Assembly (NCBI GenBank): GCA_024640135.1
Contig: JAHEFO010000013.1
Coordinates: 1-34,186 of the forward strand
Length of the DNA: 34,186 nucleotides
Direction: 5' to 3'
Source: Acidobacteriota bacterium
Lineage (GTDB): Bacteria; Acidobacteriota; Vicinamibacteria; Vicinamibacterales; SCN-69-37
Positions 8,181 to 15,704 of this stretch are shown here, one piece after another. The position numbers and the translations under genes are program-made. Position 1 is the first letter of the stretch; each line of letters opens with the position of its first letter. The notes beneath the pieces were generated by a model that saw only the letters and a program-made list of their open reading frames with translations, was not told the DNA's origin and searched no databases.

Positions 8181-11100
8181 CTACTTCAGCGGAAGCAGCC
8201 CCGCGGCCTGCAACGAACTGTTGACCGCTGTCAGGTCCGTCGTCACGATTGTGCGCCAGCGGGCCATCACCGGTCCGGCCGCCGCTTGCGCGGCGTTGAT
8301 GGCATTCACCTGATTGGCGGTCGCGGGAGCGTCGGCAGCGCCCAGCGAGTTGACCAGTCCGCCCAGCGAGGCCGCCACCGCTGCAAGGGTGTCCGGGGGC
8401 TGAGCCTGGCCGCCTCCGCGCCCACCTCGCCCGCCAAAACCTCGGCCGCCCCTGCCGCCGGCCGTCACGGCTCCGGCAATCGCCTCGATCTTCTTGTCGA
8501 ACGCTTCGAGCGCCGCCCGGGTGGCGCCGGTGGTCTGCGGGAGGCGCTCGGCCACCTGGCTTCGCAGGCCGCCCGCCCGGTCGATCGCTTCGCGCGCGTC
8601 CATCGCGCCGGAATAGACCGCCGATGTCAGCGTGTACACCTGCTGCATATCGGCGGCGGCCGTCTGCACGCGTGGATCCTGCCTGACCTCAATCGGCTGC
8701 GAGTAACGCTGGCCGTCGACGATGAGTGTGACGATGTACGTGCCAGGCGCCACCAACGGTGTGCTCGGCGCCGGCGCGCTGTTGTAGGGAATGGCCCCGA
8801 TCGAAGGACCGCCGCCGCCGGCTCCGTCGGCCGGCTGATATCGGATGTCCCAGTAGAAGCGGTGCATTCCGGCACTGGTTTCAAGGGGATGCGGCGGCCG
8901 GTACCAGTGGATGGGAACCGAGGCGCTCGCCTCGTCCGGGACCGGCGTCAACTCATCCGTGCTCGAGTATCGCCGGATGAGACGTCCGGCAGCCGTCGTC
9001 ACCTCGAGAGTGACGGGACGGCTGGAGGCCTGGCGCAGGTAGTAGTTGATGGCTGTGCCCTCCGGCGGATTCGGCAGGGTCGGTTCGTCCTTCGGCCAGG
9101 GCATGTCGTCGCTCAGGTTCCAGCGAACCCGCCAGGCCAGGGCCGGCTTGAACAGCACCACATCCTTCGACGCCGTCGAGCCGTCCATCTGCCGCAGCGG
9201 TGTCACATCATCGAGCACCCAGAATCCGCGGCCATGCGTGGCCACTGCCACGTCATCGTCCTTGACGATGAGATCGCGGACGGAGGTGGCCGGCAGATTC
9301 AGGCGCAGCGACTGCCAGTGGTCGCCGTCGTCGAACGAGACGTAGACGCCCTTTTCGGTGCTCGCGTAGAGCAGGCCGCGGCGCTGGGGATCCTCGCGCA
9401 CCGCGTTGGCGGCGCCGGCGTCTTCCATGCCGGTGACGATCGGCGTCCAGGTGAGACCGGCGTCGTGGGTCCGATAGATGTACGGACGCTGCTCGTCGAC
9501 GCGGAGCGTATTGGCGGCGACATAGGCCGTGCGGGTGTCGAAGCGTCCGGCGTCGATGGTGAAGATCTTCCAGTAGGGGCCAAGTTGCGGCGGCGAGACA
9601 TCGCTCCACGTCCGTCCGCCGTCGGCGGTCGTTGCCACCACGCTGTCGTCGGTGCCGATCCAGATGCGGTTGGCGTCGATTGGGGAAGGTCCAATCGCAT
9701 AGATGACACGAGCCGAATTGGTGTCGAGTTGGTTCTGCGCCTGATCCGAATAGGCGCCGATGCTCGCTGGAGCCTGATGGCTCTTACGCGTCAGGTCGTC
9801 ACTGATGCGCGTCCAGTTCAGGCCGCCGTCGAGGGTCTTCCACAGGTAGTTGTTGCCGAACAGCAGCATGCGCTTGTCGGCCTCGGAAAAGACCACCGGT
9901 TGCGTGCGGACCTGTCGGAAGCTGAGGTTGTCGGGGTTGGCGCCGCCACCTCGGCCCACGGGACCGACGTTGGCGGTCTGGCCCGATCGGTAGTCGAAAC
10001 GCGTCACGTTGCGGCCGCCGTAGACGAAGTGCGGATTGAGCGGGTCCGGCGCCGCGTAGGCGTACTCGTCGATACCTACCGGAAGCCAGTCGCGAATGGA
10101 AATGGCGCCGTAGTCGCCGCGCGTCGCCACGCAGGCTGACCCGGTCTCCTGCTGGCCGCTGCACAGCCGGTAGGGGAAGTTGGCGTCGGCCGCGACGTGG
10201 TAGAGCTGCGCGGTCGGCTGGTTGAACCAGGTGGTCCACGTGTCACCGCCGTTCAGACTGACGACCGCGCCCTGATCGGCGATGGAGATCATGATGTCGG
10301 GATTGTCCGGGTTGAACCAGTACCCCTGATAGTCTTCGCCGCCGGGCGCGCCCTGGAACGGCGCCCAGGTGCGGCCGCCATCCAGTGATCGAAAGCTGAC
10401 AACGTCAGTGACGTAGACACGGTCGGGGTTGGTCGGATCAACGAACGGGTTCGACTCGGACACGCGCTGATTGCCGGCACGATTGTCCGTGGTCGGCTTC
10501 GTCCACGTCTCGCCGCCATCGTCGGACCGGTAGAAGGCGCCTCCGCCACCGGCGCCTCCGCCACCGCGGCCGCCGCCGCCGGCTGCCACGATGGCGTACA
10601 GACGTTGGGGCTGGCTGGGCGCGATGGCCAGTTCGGCGTGCTGCAACGTATCCGGTAAGCCGTTGGTCAACTGGCGCCAGGTCGCGCCGCCGTCGGTGGA
10701 CTTGAAGAGCCCGTTGGCCGGCCCGCTCCAGGCCGCGTTCTCCCAGGGGCCTTCACGCGCTTCCCAGAGCGACGCATAGACGATGTTGGGATTCGACGGG
10801 TCGAGGTCCACGTCTCGGGCGCCCACGTTCTCGCCTCGTGAGAGGACGTTCGTGAACGTCCGGCCGCCGTCGGTCGAGCGGTACACGCCGCGCTCGGCGC
10901 TGGGCCCGTAGGGGTGGCCGACGACCGCGACGAACAGGCGGTTGGGGTTGCTGGGATCGACCTCGATTGCGGCGATCTGCTGGGCGTCGCGCAGGCCGAG
11001 ATGCGTCCACGTCCGGCCGGCGTCGCTCGAGCGATACATGCCGTCGCCAATCGAGAGATCGGGCCGGTGCAGGCCTTCACCGCTGCCGACATAGATGATG

Positions 11101-11417
11101 TTGGGGTCGGAGGGCGCCACGGCGATGGCGCCAATCGACTGCGTCGGCTGGTCGTCGAAAATCGGCGTCCATGTCGTCCCGGCGTCGGTGGTCTTCCAGA
11201 CGCCGCCGTTACAGACGCCGATGTAGAACGTGTAGGGATGACTGCGGTGTCCGCTCACGGCGCAGGTCCGGCTGCCTCGCAGCGGACCGATATTTCTCCA
11301 GCGCATCGGCGCGAACATCGAGTCTGGGATTCCGGTGGCTTGGCCGGCGGGCAGGGGTGTCGCGAACAGGGTCAGGGCCGCGACCACGGCCGCGGCATGC
11401 CAGTGATGTCGGGGCAT
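8181..11417 (-). CDS. Secreted Asp-box (BNR/sortilin-type) beta-propeller protein
   Basis: About 1078 residues. Start ATG 11417 has GGAGG 6 bases upstream and gives a signal peptide (AAAVVAALTLFATPLPAGQA). From residue 30 to about 760 there are about eleven Asp-box motifs of the S/T-x-D-x-G-x-T-W type, for example TTDAGTTW, SSDAGRTW, STDGGRTF, SDDGGETW, TLDGGLNW and THDAGLTW. This is the pattern of sortilin/VPS10-like and xyloglucanase/sialidase-like propellers often annotated 'glycosyl hydrolase'. Two Gly-rich runs interrupt it. A C-terminal beta-rich module (TYIVTLIVDGQRYSQPIEV) and a helical tail follow, as in a common Acidobacteriota/Bacteroidota family. No catalytic sialidase Arg triad could be assigned, so an enzymatic role is not supported. 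A TATACT lies 17 bases before the start but has no matching -35. Confidence 0.85.
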   Translation of the reverse strand: MPRHHWHAAAVVAALTLFATPLPAGQATGIPDSMFAPMRWRNIGPLRGSRTCAVSGHRSHPYTFYIGVCNGGVWKTTDAGTTWTPIFDDQPTQSIGAIAVAPSDPNIIYVGSGEGLHRPDLSIGDGMYRSSDAGRTWTHLGLRDAQQIAAIEVDPSNPNRLFVAVVGHPYGPSAERGVYRSTDGGRTFTNVLSRGENVGARDVDLDPSNPNIVYASLWEAREGPWENAAWSGPANGLFKSTDGGATWRQLTNGLPDTLQHAELAIAPSQPQRLYAIVAAGGGGRGGGGAGGGGAFYRSDDGGETWTKPTTDNRAGNQRVSESNPFVDPTNPDRVYVTDVVSFRSLDGGRTWAPFQGAPGGEDYQGYWFNPDNPDIMISIADQGAVVSLNGGDTWTTWFNQPTAQLYHVAADANFPYRLCSGQQETGSACVATRGDYGAISIRDWLPVGIDEYAYAAPDPLNPHFVYGGRNVTRFDYRSGQTANVGPVGRGGGANPDNLSFRQVRTQPVVFSEADKRMLLFGNNYLWKTLDGGLNWTRISDDLTRKSHQAPASIGAYSDQAQNQLDTNSARVIYAIGPSPIDANRIWIGTDDSVVATTADGGRTWSDVSPPQLGPYWKIFTIDAGRFDTRTAYVAANTLRVDEQRPYIYRTHDAGLTWTPIVTGMEDAGAANAVREDPQRRGLLYASTEKGVYVSFDDGDHWQSLRLNLPATSVRDLIVKDDDVAVATHGRGFWVLDDVTPLRQMDGSTASKDVVLFKPALAWRVRWNLSDDMPWPKDEPTLPNPPEGTAINYYLRQASSRPVTLEVTTAAGRLIRRYSSTDELTPVPDEASASVPIHWYRPPHPLETSAGMHRFYWDIRYQPADGAGGGGPSIGAIPYNSAPAPSTPLVAPGTYIVTLIVDGQRYSQPIEVRQDPRVQTAAADMQQVYTLTSAVYSGAMDAREAIDRAGGLRSQVAERLPQTTGATRAALEAFDKKIEAIAGAVTAGGRGGRGFGGRGGRGGGQAQPPDTLAAVAASLGGLVNSLGAADAPATANQVNAINAAQAAAGPVMARWRTIVTTDLTAVNSSLQAAGLLPLK

Positions 11418-11630
11418 CGAGGACCTCCGGGTTGAGTATACCTGTGCCCGAACGCGCGCGGCTGGTTGAGGAGGCGAACTGCATCCCGGAGCCCATGCCT
11501 TGGCAGCCCCACGGCACTTCGGCCGGTTCCCGCTGGGGCATCTCCGCCTCGGTCTGCAATTCATCGCCATTGCGATAGGCTTCCGTCTCACTCCGCTCTT
11601 ACAAAACTGACTTTCCCCCTTGGAGATTCT

Positions 11631-12092
11631 GTGTACAAACCCCGTCTCGTTCTATTCGTGTTGATCGCTGCCCATGCGGCCTGCGGTGGCGTCGGGAGTC
11701 CTTCGAGTCCCACACCTGCCCTTACACTCAACGACCTCGTCGGCAGTTGGATCGCGACATCCGTCGTCAACACCAACCAGGCGACTCCATCCCAGACCAT
11801 CGCCATCATCGCCGCAGGCGGGGAGGTGCGATTCACCATGCTGTCCGGTGGGGGCACGCGAAACTGGGTCGAATTCGGCACGTTCTCAGACGAGTGGGAT
11901 GCTGTCGTGACGCTCAATGGGAGCACGGCCACATCCGTGCCAGTCGAGACAAGCCGGCCGACGGCCGTCGCATCGGCCACCCTCGTCAATGGCGTGTTGA
12001 CTCTGACAAACAGGAGCGCGCTATTTGACTTTACGCTGACCGGCGCGACGCCCGTTGCTGCCACTCAGGTGAGCGTGTTCGTCCGGAACTAG
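11631..12092 (+). CDS. Small lipoprotein of unknown function
   Basis: About 153 residues. Start GTG 11631 was chosen because GGAG lies 5 bases upstream and it gives a short basic n-region (YKPR), a hydrophobic core (LVLFVLIAAHAA) and a lipobox-like AHAAC followed by GG. After a Ser/Pro-rich linker, the mature part (about 35-153) is a small beta-rich domain beginning 'LNDLVGSWIATSVVNTN', with alternating strands to the end. This is reminiscent of lipocalin-like acidobacterial lipoproteins that open with 'L.G.W....'. I do not recognise a specific family. It stands alone between a divergent gene and the benzoyl-CoA operon. Confidence 0.75.
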   Translation: MYKPRLVLFVLIAAHAACGGVGSPSSPTPALTLNDLVGSWIATSVVNTNQATPSQTIAIIAAGGEVRFTMLSGGGTRNWVEFGTFSDEWDAVVTLNGSTATSVPVETSRPTAVASATLVNGVLTLTNRSALFDFTLTGATPVAATQVSVFVRN

Positions 12093-12137
12093 TAGACCGG
12101 CTCCAGTTGGTCGAAGGCCTCGAGCCACGCACAGCGT

Positions 12138-12161
12138 GCATGGCCGGGGCCCCGGCCATGC
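12138..12161. repeat. Perfect 24-bp palindrome
   Basis: The half-site GCATGGCCGGGG is followed directly by its exact reverse complement. It lies 45 bp after the small lipoprotein stop. As RNA it would form a very stable stem with almost no loop. It may act as a factor-independent terminator (there is no T-run) insulating the downstream operon. Confidence 0.55.
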
Positions 12162-12167
12162 CTCGGC

Positions 12168-12181
12168 CCACAGCGCTGTGG
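12168..12181. repeat. Perfect 14-bp palindrome
   Basis: CCACAGC followed by GCTGTGG, a complete self-complementary sequence 6 bases after the 24-bp palindrome. The pair suggests a transcription-end or structured region rather than two chance events. Confidence 0.5.
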
Positions 12182-12247
12182 AGCTGTTCCAGAAGCTCAA
12201 CAGCCGGCCCGACACCCGCGAGCAACCGCGCGCGCCAAACGACCTGG

Positions 12248-12276
12248 TTGACCTCCGGCCTGTGCTGGGATATAGG
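12248..12276 (+). promoter_or_regulatory. Sigma-70-like promoter of the benzoyl-CoA operon
   Basis: TTGACC (12248-12253, 5/6 to the -35 consensus), a 17-base spacer, then TATAGG (12271-12276, 4/6 to the -10). Transcription would begin near 12283, about 33 nt before the had start codon. It is the only AT-rich stretch nearby, and it is overlapped by the inverted repeat at 12272-12299. Confidence 0.6.
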
Positions 12277-12299
12277 TAAATAGGAATTTGTTTACCTAT
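12272..12299. promoter_or_regulatory. 28-bp inverted repeat operator over -10 and start site
   Basis: ATAGGTAAA and TTTACCTAT are perfect 9-bp arms with a 10-bp AT-rich centre. The repeat covers nearly all of the -10 element and the predicted transcription start, so a bound protein would block RNA polymerase. Its length and dyad form suit a dimeric winged-helix repressor. The Rrf2 protein encoded at the end of the operon is the obvious candidate, but that pairing is inferred. Confidence 0.55.
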
Positions 12300-12315
12300 T
12301 TAGCCAGGAGGGCAT

Positions 12316-13395
12316 GTGAAGGTCACCTCGTGGGTCGTCGAACAACCCGGCAGTCCAATGGTCTGGCAGCAGCGTGAGGAGACGGTGGCTCCAGGCGAGG
12401 TGCTGATTGAAACTGCCGCCTGCGGCGTTTGCCACACCGATCTCGGCTTCTATTACGACGGTGTTCCCACCAAACATCCGTTTCCCCTGACGCTCGGGCA
12501 CGAAATCAGCGGGCGAGTGGTTGAAACCGGCGAAGGGGCCGAGAGTTGGATGGGGGCGGCGGTGGTAGTGCCCGCCGTCTTGCCCTGTGGCGAGTGTGCG
12601 GCGTGCCGCGCGGGCCGAGGTCAGATCTGTCCGAAGCAGATCTTTCCCGGCAACGACGTGCATGGGGGATTCGGGACCCACGTGCGGGTACCCGCGCGCG
12701 GTTTGTGCCGGGTGCCAGACCTCTCGAATCACGAACTCAATCCGTCTGGACTCGACCTGACGGCCTTGTCGGTGATCGCCGATGCGGTGTCGACGCCGTA
12801 TCAGGCCACGTTGCGCGCCGATGTCCAGTCCGGTGACGTGGCGGTGTGGGTCGGGGTCGGTGGCGTGGGCGGGTTTGGCGTCCAGATCTGTGCGGCGCTC
12901 GGCGCCAGCGTTATCGCCATCGATGTCAACGACGCGCGACTCACCGAGATGTCAAGTCACGGCGCTGCGCTCACCGTGAATTCGTCGGAGACTGAGCCCC
13001 GGGCGATTCGCAAGGCCGTCCGTGCATTCTGTGAGGCGCGCGGCGTTCCATCCTGGCGCCTCCGTATCTTCGAGGCGTCAGGCCATCCGGCAGGCCAGGC
13101 ACTGGCGTTCGGCCTGCTCGGCCACGGCGCCATTCTTTCCGTGGTCGGCTACACGGCCAAGCCGGCCGAAATCCGGCTCTCGAATCTGATGGCATTTGAT
13201 GCGGTCGCGATGGGCAACTGGGGCTGCCTCCCTGAACACTACCCGGCGGTCGTGGACCTGGCGCTCAGCGGCCGCATCGCTCTCGAACCCTTCATCAGAC
13301 GCCGCCCGATGTCCGAGATCAACGACGTCTTCGAACAGTTGCATCACGGCCAGGCGCACGGGCGCATCGTTCTCATTCCGGAGGCTCACGCATGA
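12316..13395 (+). CDS. had: 6-hydroxycyclohex-1-ene-1-carbonyl-CoA dehydrogenase
   Basis: 359 residues, a Zn-dependent medium-chain alcohol dehydrogenase. Start GTG 12316 has AGGAGG 4 bases upstream; the overlapping ATG at 12314 runs straight into a stop. Catalytic zinc ligands are C36 and the H62-E63 pair (GHEISG). The structural zinc site is C91/C94/C97/C105 (CGECAAC..GQIC). The Rossmann motif GVGGVG is at about 180-185, with D203 after the second strand favouring NAD+. The family assignment rests on resemblance to Had of Thauera/Azoarcus and on context with oah, dch and bcr genes. It oxidises the hydroxy-dienoyl-derived CoA ester made by Dch to 6-oxocyclohex-1-ene-1-carbonyl-CoA, reducing NAD+. 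It is the first gene of the operon, directly behind promoter and operator, and its TGA overlaps the oah ATG. Confidence 0.9.
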   Translation: MKVTSWVVEQPGSPMVWQQREETVAPGEVLIETAACGVCHTDLGFYYDGVPTKHPFPLTLGHEISGRVVETGEGAESWMGAAVVVPAVLPCGECAACRAGRGQICPKQIFPGNDVHGGFGTHVRVPARGLCRVPDLSNHELNPSGLDLTALSVIADAVSTPYQATLRADVQSGDVAVWVGVGGVGGFGVQICAALGASVIAIDVNDARLTEMSSHGAALTVNSSETEPRAIRKAVRAFCEARGVPSWRLRIFEASGHPAGQALAFGLLGHGAILSVVGYTAKPAEIRLSNLMAFDAVAMGNWGCLPEHYPAVVDLALSGRIALEPFIRRRPMSEINDVFEQLHHGQAHGRIVLIPEAHA

Positions 13396-14483
13396 CGTTC
13401 AAGGACCACAATCTCGTTCCTGCCTCGGAGACACCCGGTCTTCGCTACGAGGAAACCCCGCTGGCGACACCAGCCGGCGATCCCGTTCCCGGTCTCCATG
13501 TCGTCCGCATCACGCTGGACAATCCGTCTCAGCTCAATTCCTACACCACTGAAATGGTGAAGGGCGTGATTGTCGGCATGCGCCGCGCCTCCAATGACCG
13601 CGGCGCGGTCGCGGTGGTCTTCACGGGTGCGGGCACACGCGCGTTCTGCACGGGCGGCAACACGGCCGAGTACGCCGAGTACTACGCGGGTCGCCCCGGG
13701 GAATACCGCCAGTACATGCGGCTCTTCAACGACATGGTCAGCGCCATTCTCGCATGCGACAAACCGGTCATCTGCCGGGTCAACGGCATGCGGATCGCCG
13801 GGGGCCAGGAGATTGGCATGGCCTGCGACTTCACCGTGGCACAGGACCTTGCGGTCTTCGGTCAGGCGGGACCCCGTCATGGCTCCGCGCCTGACGGAGG
13901 GAGCACGGACTTCCTGCCGTTGTTTGTCGGCGCCGAGGCCGCCATGGAAAGCTGCACCCTCTGCGAGCACTGGAGCGCCTACAAAGCCATGCGCCTGGGC
14001 CTCGTCACCAAAGTGGTGCCCGCGCTGGTCGTCAATGGTGAGTTCGTCCTCAACCCGCTCGTGACGACCGACCGATGGATTGACGACGGGCAGATTGTGT
14101 ACGGCGACATGAAGACCGGAGCGGATCGCGAAGCCGGCAAGCAGGTACTGGCCAGCGGCACCGTCGATCTCTCACGCCTCGACCGCGAGGTCGATCACCT
14201 GATCTTCAAGCTGGCGAACACGATGCCCGGATGCCTCTCGAAGACGGTCGAGAGTGTCAGGAAACACAAGCTCGAACACTGGGATCGCAATCGCGAAAGC
14301 AATCGCGCGTGGCTGGCGCTGAACATGATGACGGAAGGGCGCGCCGGATTCCGCGCCTTCCATGAGGGCAGCAAGCAGTGCCGTGAGGCGGACTTCCTGC
14401 TGCTTCGCCGCAGGCTGGCAGAAGGCGAAACCTGGGGTGACGCGCTGACCGAGGAGATCCTGGCTCAGGCGCATGCCCGATGA
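13392..14483 (+). CDS. oah: 6-oxocyclohex-1-ene-1-carbonyl-CoA hydrolase
   Basis: 363 residues, crotonase superfamily, also called BamA. It adds water to 6-oxocyclohex-1-ene-1-carbonyl-CoA and hydrolytically opens the ring, giving 3-hydroxypimeloyl-CoA. Visible features are the CoA-pocket/oxyanion segment FCTGGN (85-90), IAGGQEIGMACD (135-146), and the GPRHGSAPDGGSTDFLP block (160-176) followed by the SCTLCEHWSAY segment, which together are characteristic of ring-cleaving hydrolases. The length is close to the usual 375 or so. The gene serves as the standard marker for anaerobic aromatic degradation. It overlaps had by 4 bp upstream and the GNAT gene by 4 bp downstream, so translation is probably coupled on both sides. 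Confidence 0.93.
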   Translation: MTFKDHNLVPASETPGLRYEETPLATPAGDPVPGLHVVRITLDNPSQLNSYTTEMVKGVIVGMRRASNDRGAVAVVFTGAGTRAFCTGGNTAEYAEYYAGRPGEYRQYMRLFNDMVSAILACDKPVICRVNGMRIAGGQEIGMACDFTVAQDLAVFGQAGPRHGSAPDGGSTDFLPLFVGAEAAMESCTLCEHWSAYKAMRLGLVTKVVPALVVNGEFVLNPLVTTDRWIDDGQIVYGDMKTGADREAGKQVLASGTVDLSRLDREVDHLIFKLANTMPGCLSKTVESVRKHKLEHWDRNRESNRAWLALNMMTEGRAGFRAFHEGSKQCREADFLLLRRRLAEGETWGDALTEEILAQAHAR

Positions 14484-14941
14484 AAGGCACCCACATCCGG
14501 CCCCTGAGACACCGCGATCTGGCCCAGGTCGTCCGCATCGACGCCATCCACACCGGCGAAGCGCAGCGATCGTACTGGATGCGGCTGTTCAGGGAATTCC
14601 TCGGTGCGTCACCGGAGCGAACGCGGGTGGCCCTGGCCGCCGAGGTCGACGGAACGCTGGCGGGGTTCGTGTTTGCCGACGAGCGGGCGTTCGAGTTCGG
14701 CTCCGAGCCGTGCGGCTGGATCCTCGAGATCGGGATCGAGCCCGCGCACACACGCGTCGGCCTGGCGTCTGCCCTGCTCGGAGAGGCGGTCCGCCGGCTG
14801 CGCGCGGACGGCGTGACGACGGTACGCACGATGGTCCGAAGAAACAATGTGCCGGTCCTGACCTTCTTCCGGACCAATGGGTTTGCCGGAGGGCCGTACG
14901 TGCAACTTGAACTCGTGGACGAGGAATACGCTGATGTCTGA
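14480..14941 (+). CDS. GNAT-family N-acetyltransferase, first copy
   Basis: 153 residues. GNAT fold: an N-terminal 'IRPLRHRDLAQVVRID' strand-helix, the central strand 'ILEIGIEP', the acetyl-CoA-binding motif A 'RVGLASALL' (R92-x-G94-x-A96), and the closing 'FFRTNGF'. It resembles the RimI-like class but is not confidently RimI. Its start overlaps oah by 4 bp and dch starts inside its last codons (8-bp overlap), so it is embedded in the catabolic operon. It is a divergent relative of the second GNAT at 21081-21557, with the same 'EFG...L....V' core and 'FF...GF' end. The substrate is unknown. Plausible targets are enzyme lysines in the pathway or an aromatic amine; both are inference. Confidence 0.85.
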   Translation: MKGTHIRPLRHRDLAQVVRIDAIHTGEAQRSYWMRLFREFLGASPERTRVALAAEVDGTLAGFVFADERAFEFGSEPCGWILEIGIEPAHTRVGLASALLGEAVRRLRADGVTTVRTMVRRNNVPVLTFFRTNGFAGGPYVQLELVDEEYADV

Positions 14942-15704
14942 ATTGGTCAAGGTTGTGCCGCTCGATGACGGCGCCTTCTGGCGCGTGACCTTTGGCGGTA
15001 CCAAGGGCAACATTCTCGACCGGGCCATGATGGCCGCTCTCGGCGGCGTGTTCCGTGACGCCGGGCGCGCCGCCCCTCTGAAGGCCATCTGCCTGGAAGG
15101 CGCAGGCCGCCACTTTTCGTTCGGCGCATCGGTGCAGGAGCATCTTCCGGGGCAGGTGGCCGTGATGCTGGCGGAGATTCGCCAGGTGGTGACGGACCTG
15201 CTCGACAGCGACGTGATCGTGCTGGCGGCCGTCCGCGGTCAGTGTCTGGGGGGCGGACTCGAACTGGCCAGTGTCTGCCATCGCATCTTCGCCAGCCCAG
15301 ACGCGGCGCTGGGCCAGCCCGAAATTGCTCTCGGTGTCTTCGCGCCCATTGCCTCTGTGGTGCTGCCCGCGCGCGTCGGGCGCGCTCACGCCGAAGATCT
15401 CTGCCTCACCGGCCGCACGGTGACGGCAACCGAGGCCCACGAGATGGGTCTGGTGGACGATCTGACGCCCGGCGATCCGGCTGATGCCGCCCTGGCCTGG
15501 GCCCGGACACACCTCTCCGCGCGTTCGGCCAGGAGCCTGCGCCTGGCGGTCAGAGCCGTGCGCACCAATCTGTCCACCCGCATCCGCACGGATCTCCCCG
15601 TGCTCGAAGATCTCTATCTCAACGACTTGATGACGACGAAGGATGCCGTGGAAGGGCTGCAGGCCTTTCTGGACAAGCGGCCGCCGGTCTGGAGAAACTC
15701 ATGA
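14934..15704 (+). CDS. dch: Cyclohexa-1,5-diene-1-carbonyl-CoA hydratase
   Basis: 256 residues, crotonase superfamily. Start ATG 14934 was chosen because it gives the expected N-terminus (MSELVKVVPLDDG) and family length; the frame is open upstream inside the GNAT gene. The oxyanion/CoA segments are FSFGASVQEH (61-70) and RGQCLGGGLELA (101-112), followed by 'ALGQPEIALGVFAP'. Dch hydrates the dienoyl-CoA product of benzoyl-CoA reductase to 6-hydroxycyclohex-1-ene-1-carbonyl-CoA, the substrate of Had. The C-terminal helix carries 'LPVLEDLYLNDLMTTKDAVEGLQAFLDKRPPVW', as in this branch of hydratases. The stop overlaps the bcrC start by 4 bp (ATGA). Assignment rests on family features plus a diagnostic operon context. 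Confidence 0.9.
   Translation: MSELVKVVPLDDGAFWRVTFGGTKGNILDRAMMAALGGVFRDAGRAAPLKAICLEGAGRHFSFGASVQEHLPGQVAVMLAEIRQVVTDLLDSDVIVLAAVRGQCLGGGLELASVCHRIFASPDAALGQPEIALGVFAPIASVVLPARVGRAHAEDLCLTGRTVTATEAHEMGLVDDLTPGDPADAALAWARTHLSARSARSLRLAVRAVRTNLSTRIRTDLPVLEDLYLNDLMTTKDAVEGLQAFLDKRPPVWRNS

Noticed and set aside
8157-10139. 660-codon open frame antisense to the beta-propeller gene
   Set aside because: Composition is shadow-like, with no conserved motif, and the minus strand has Asp-box repeats in a well-supported frame.
12136-12279. 47-codon open frame between the lipoprotein and had, with a protein-like C-terminal segment (VELFQKLNSRPDTREQP)
   Set aside because: It overlaps both palindromes and the had promoter, has no ribosome binding site and no recognised family. 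It might be a gene remnant, but that cannot be supported.
14480-14941. Calling the first GNAT RimI
   Set aside because: It has a general GNAT motif A but lacks the specific features that would allow a confident RimI call, and the operon context argues for a pathway role.
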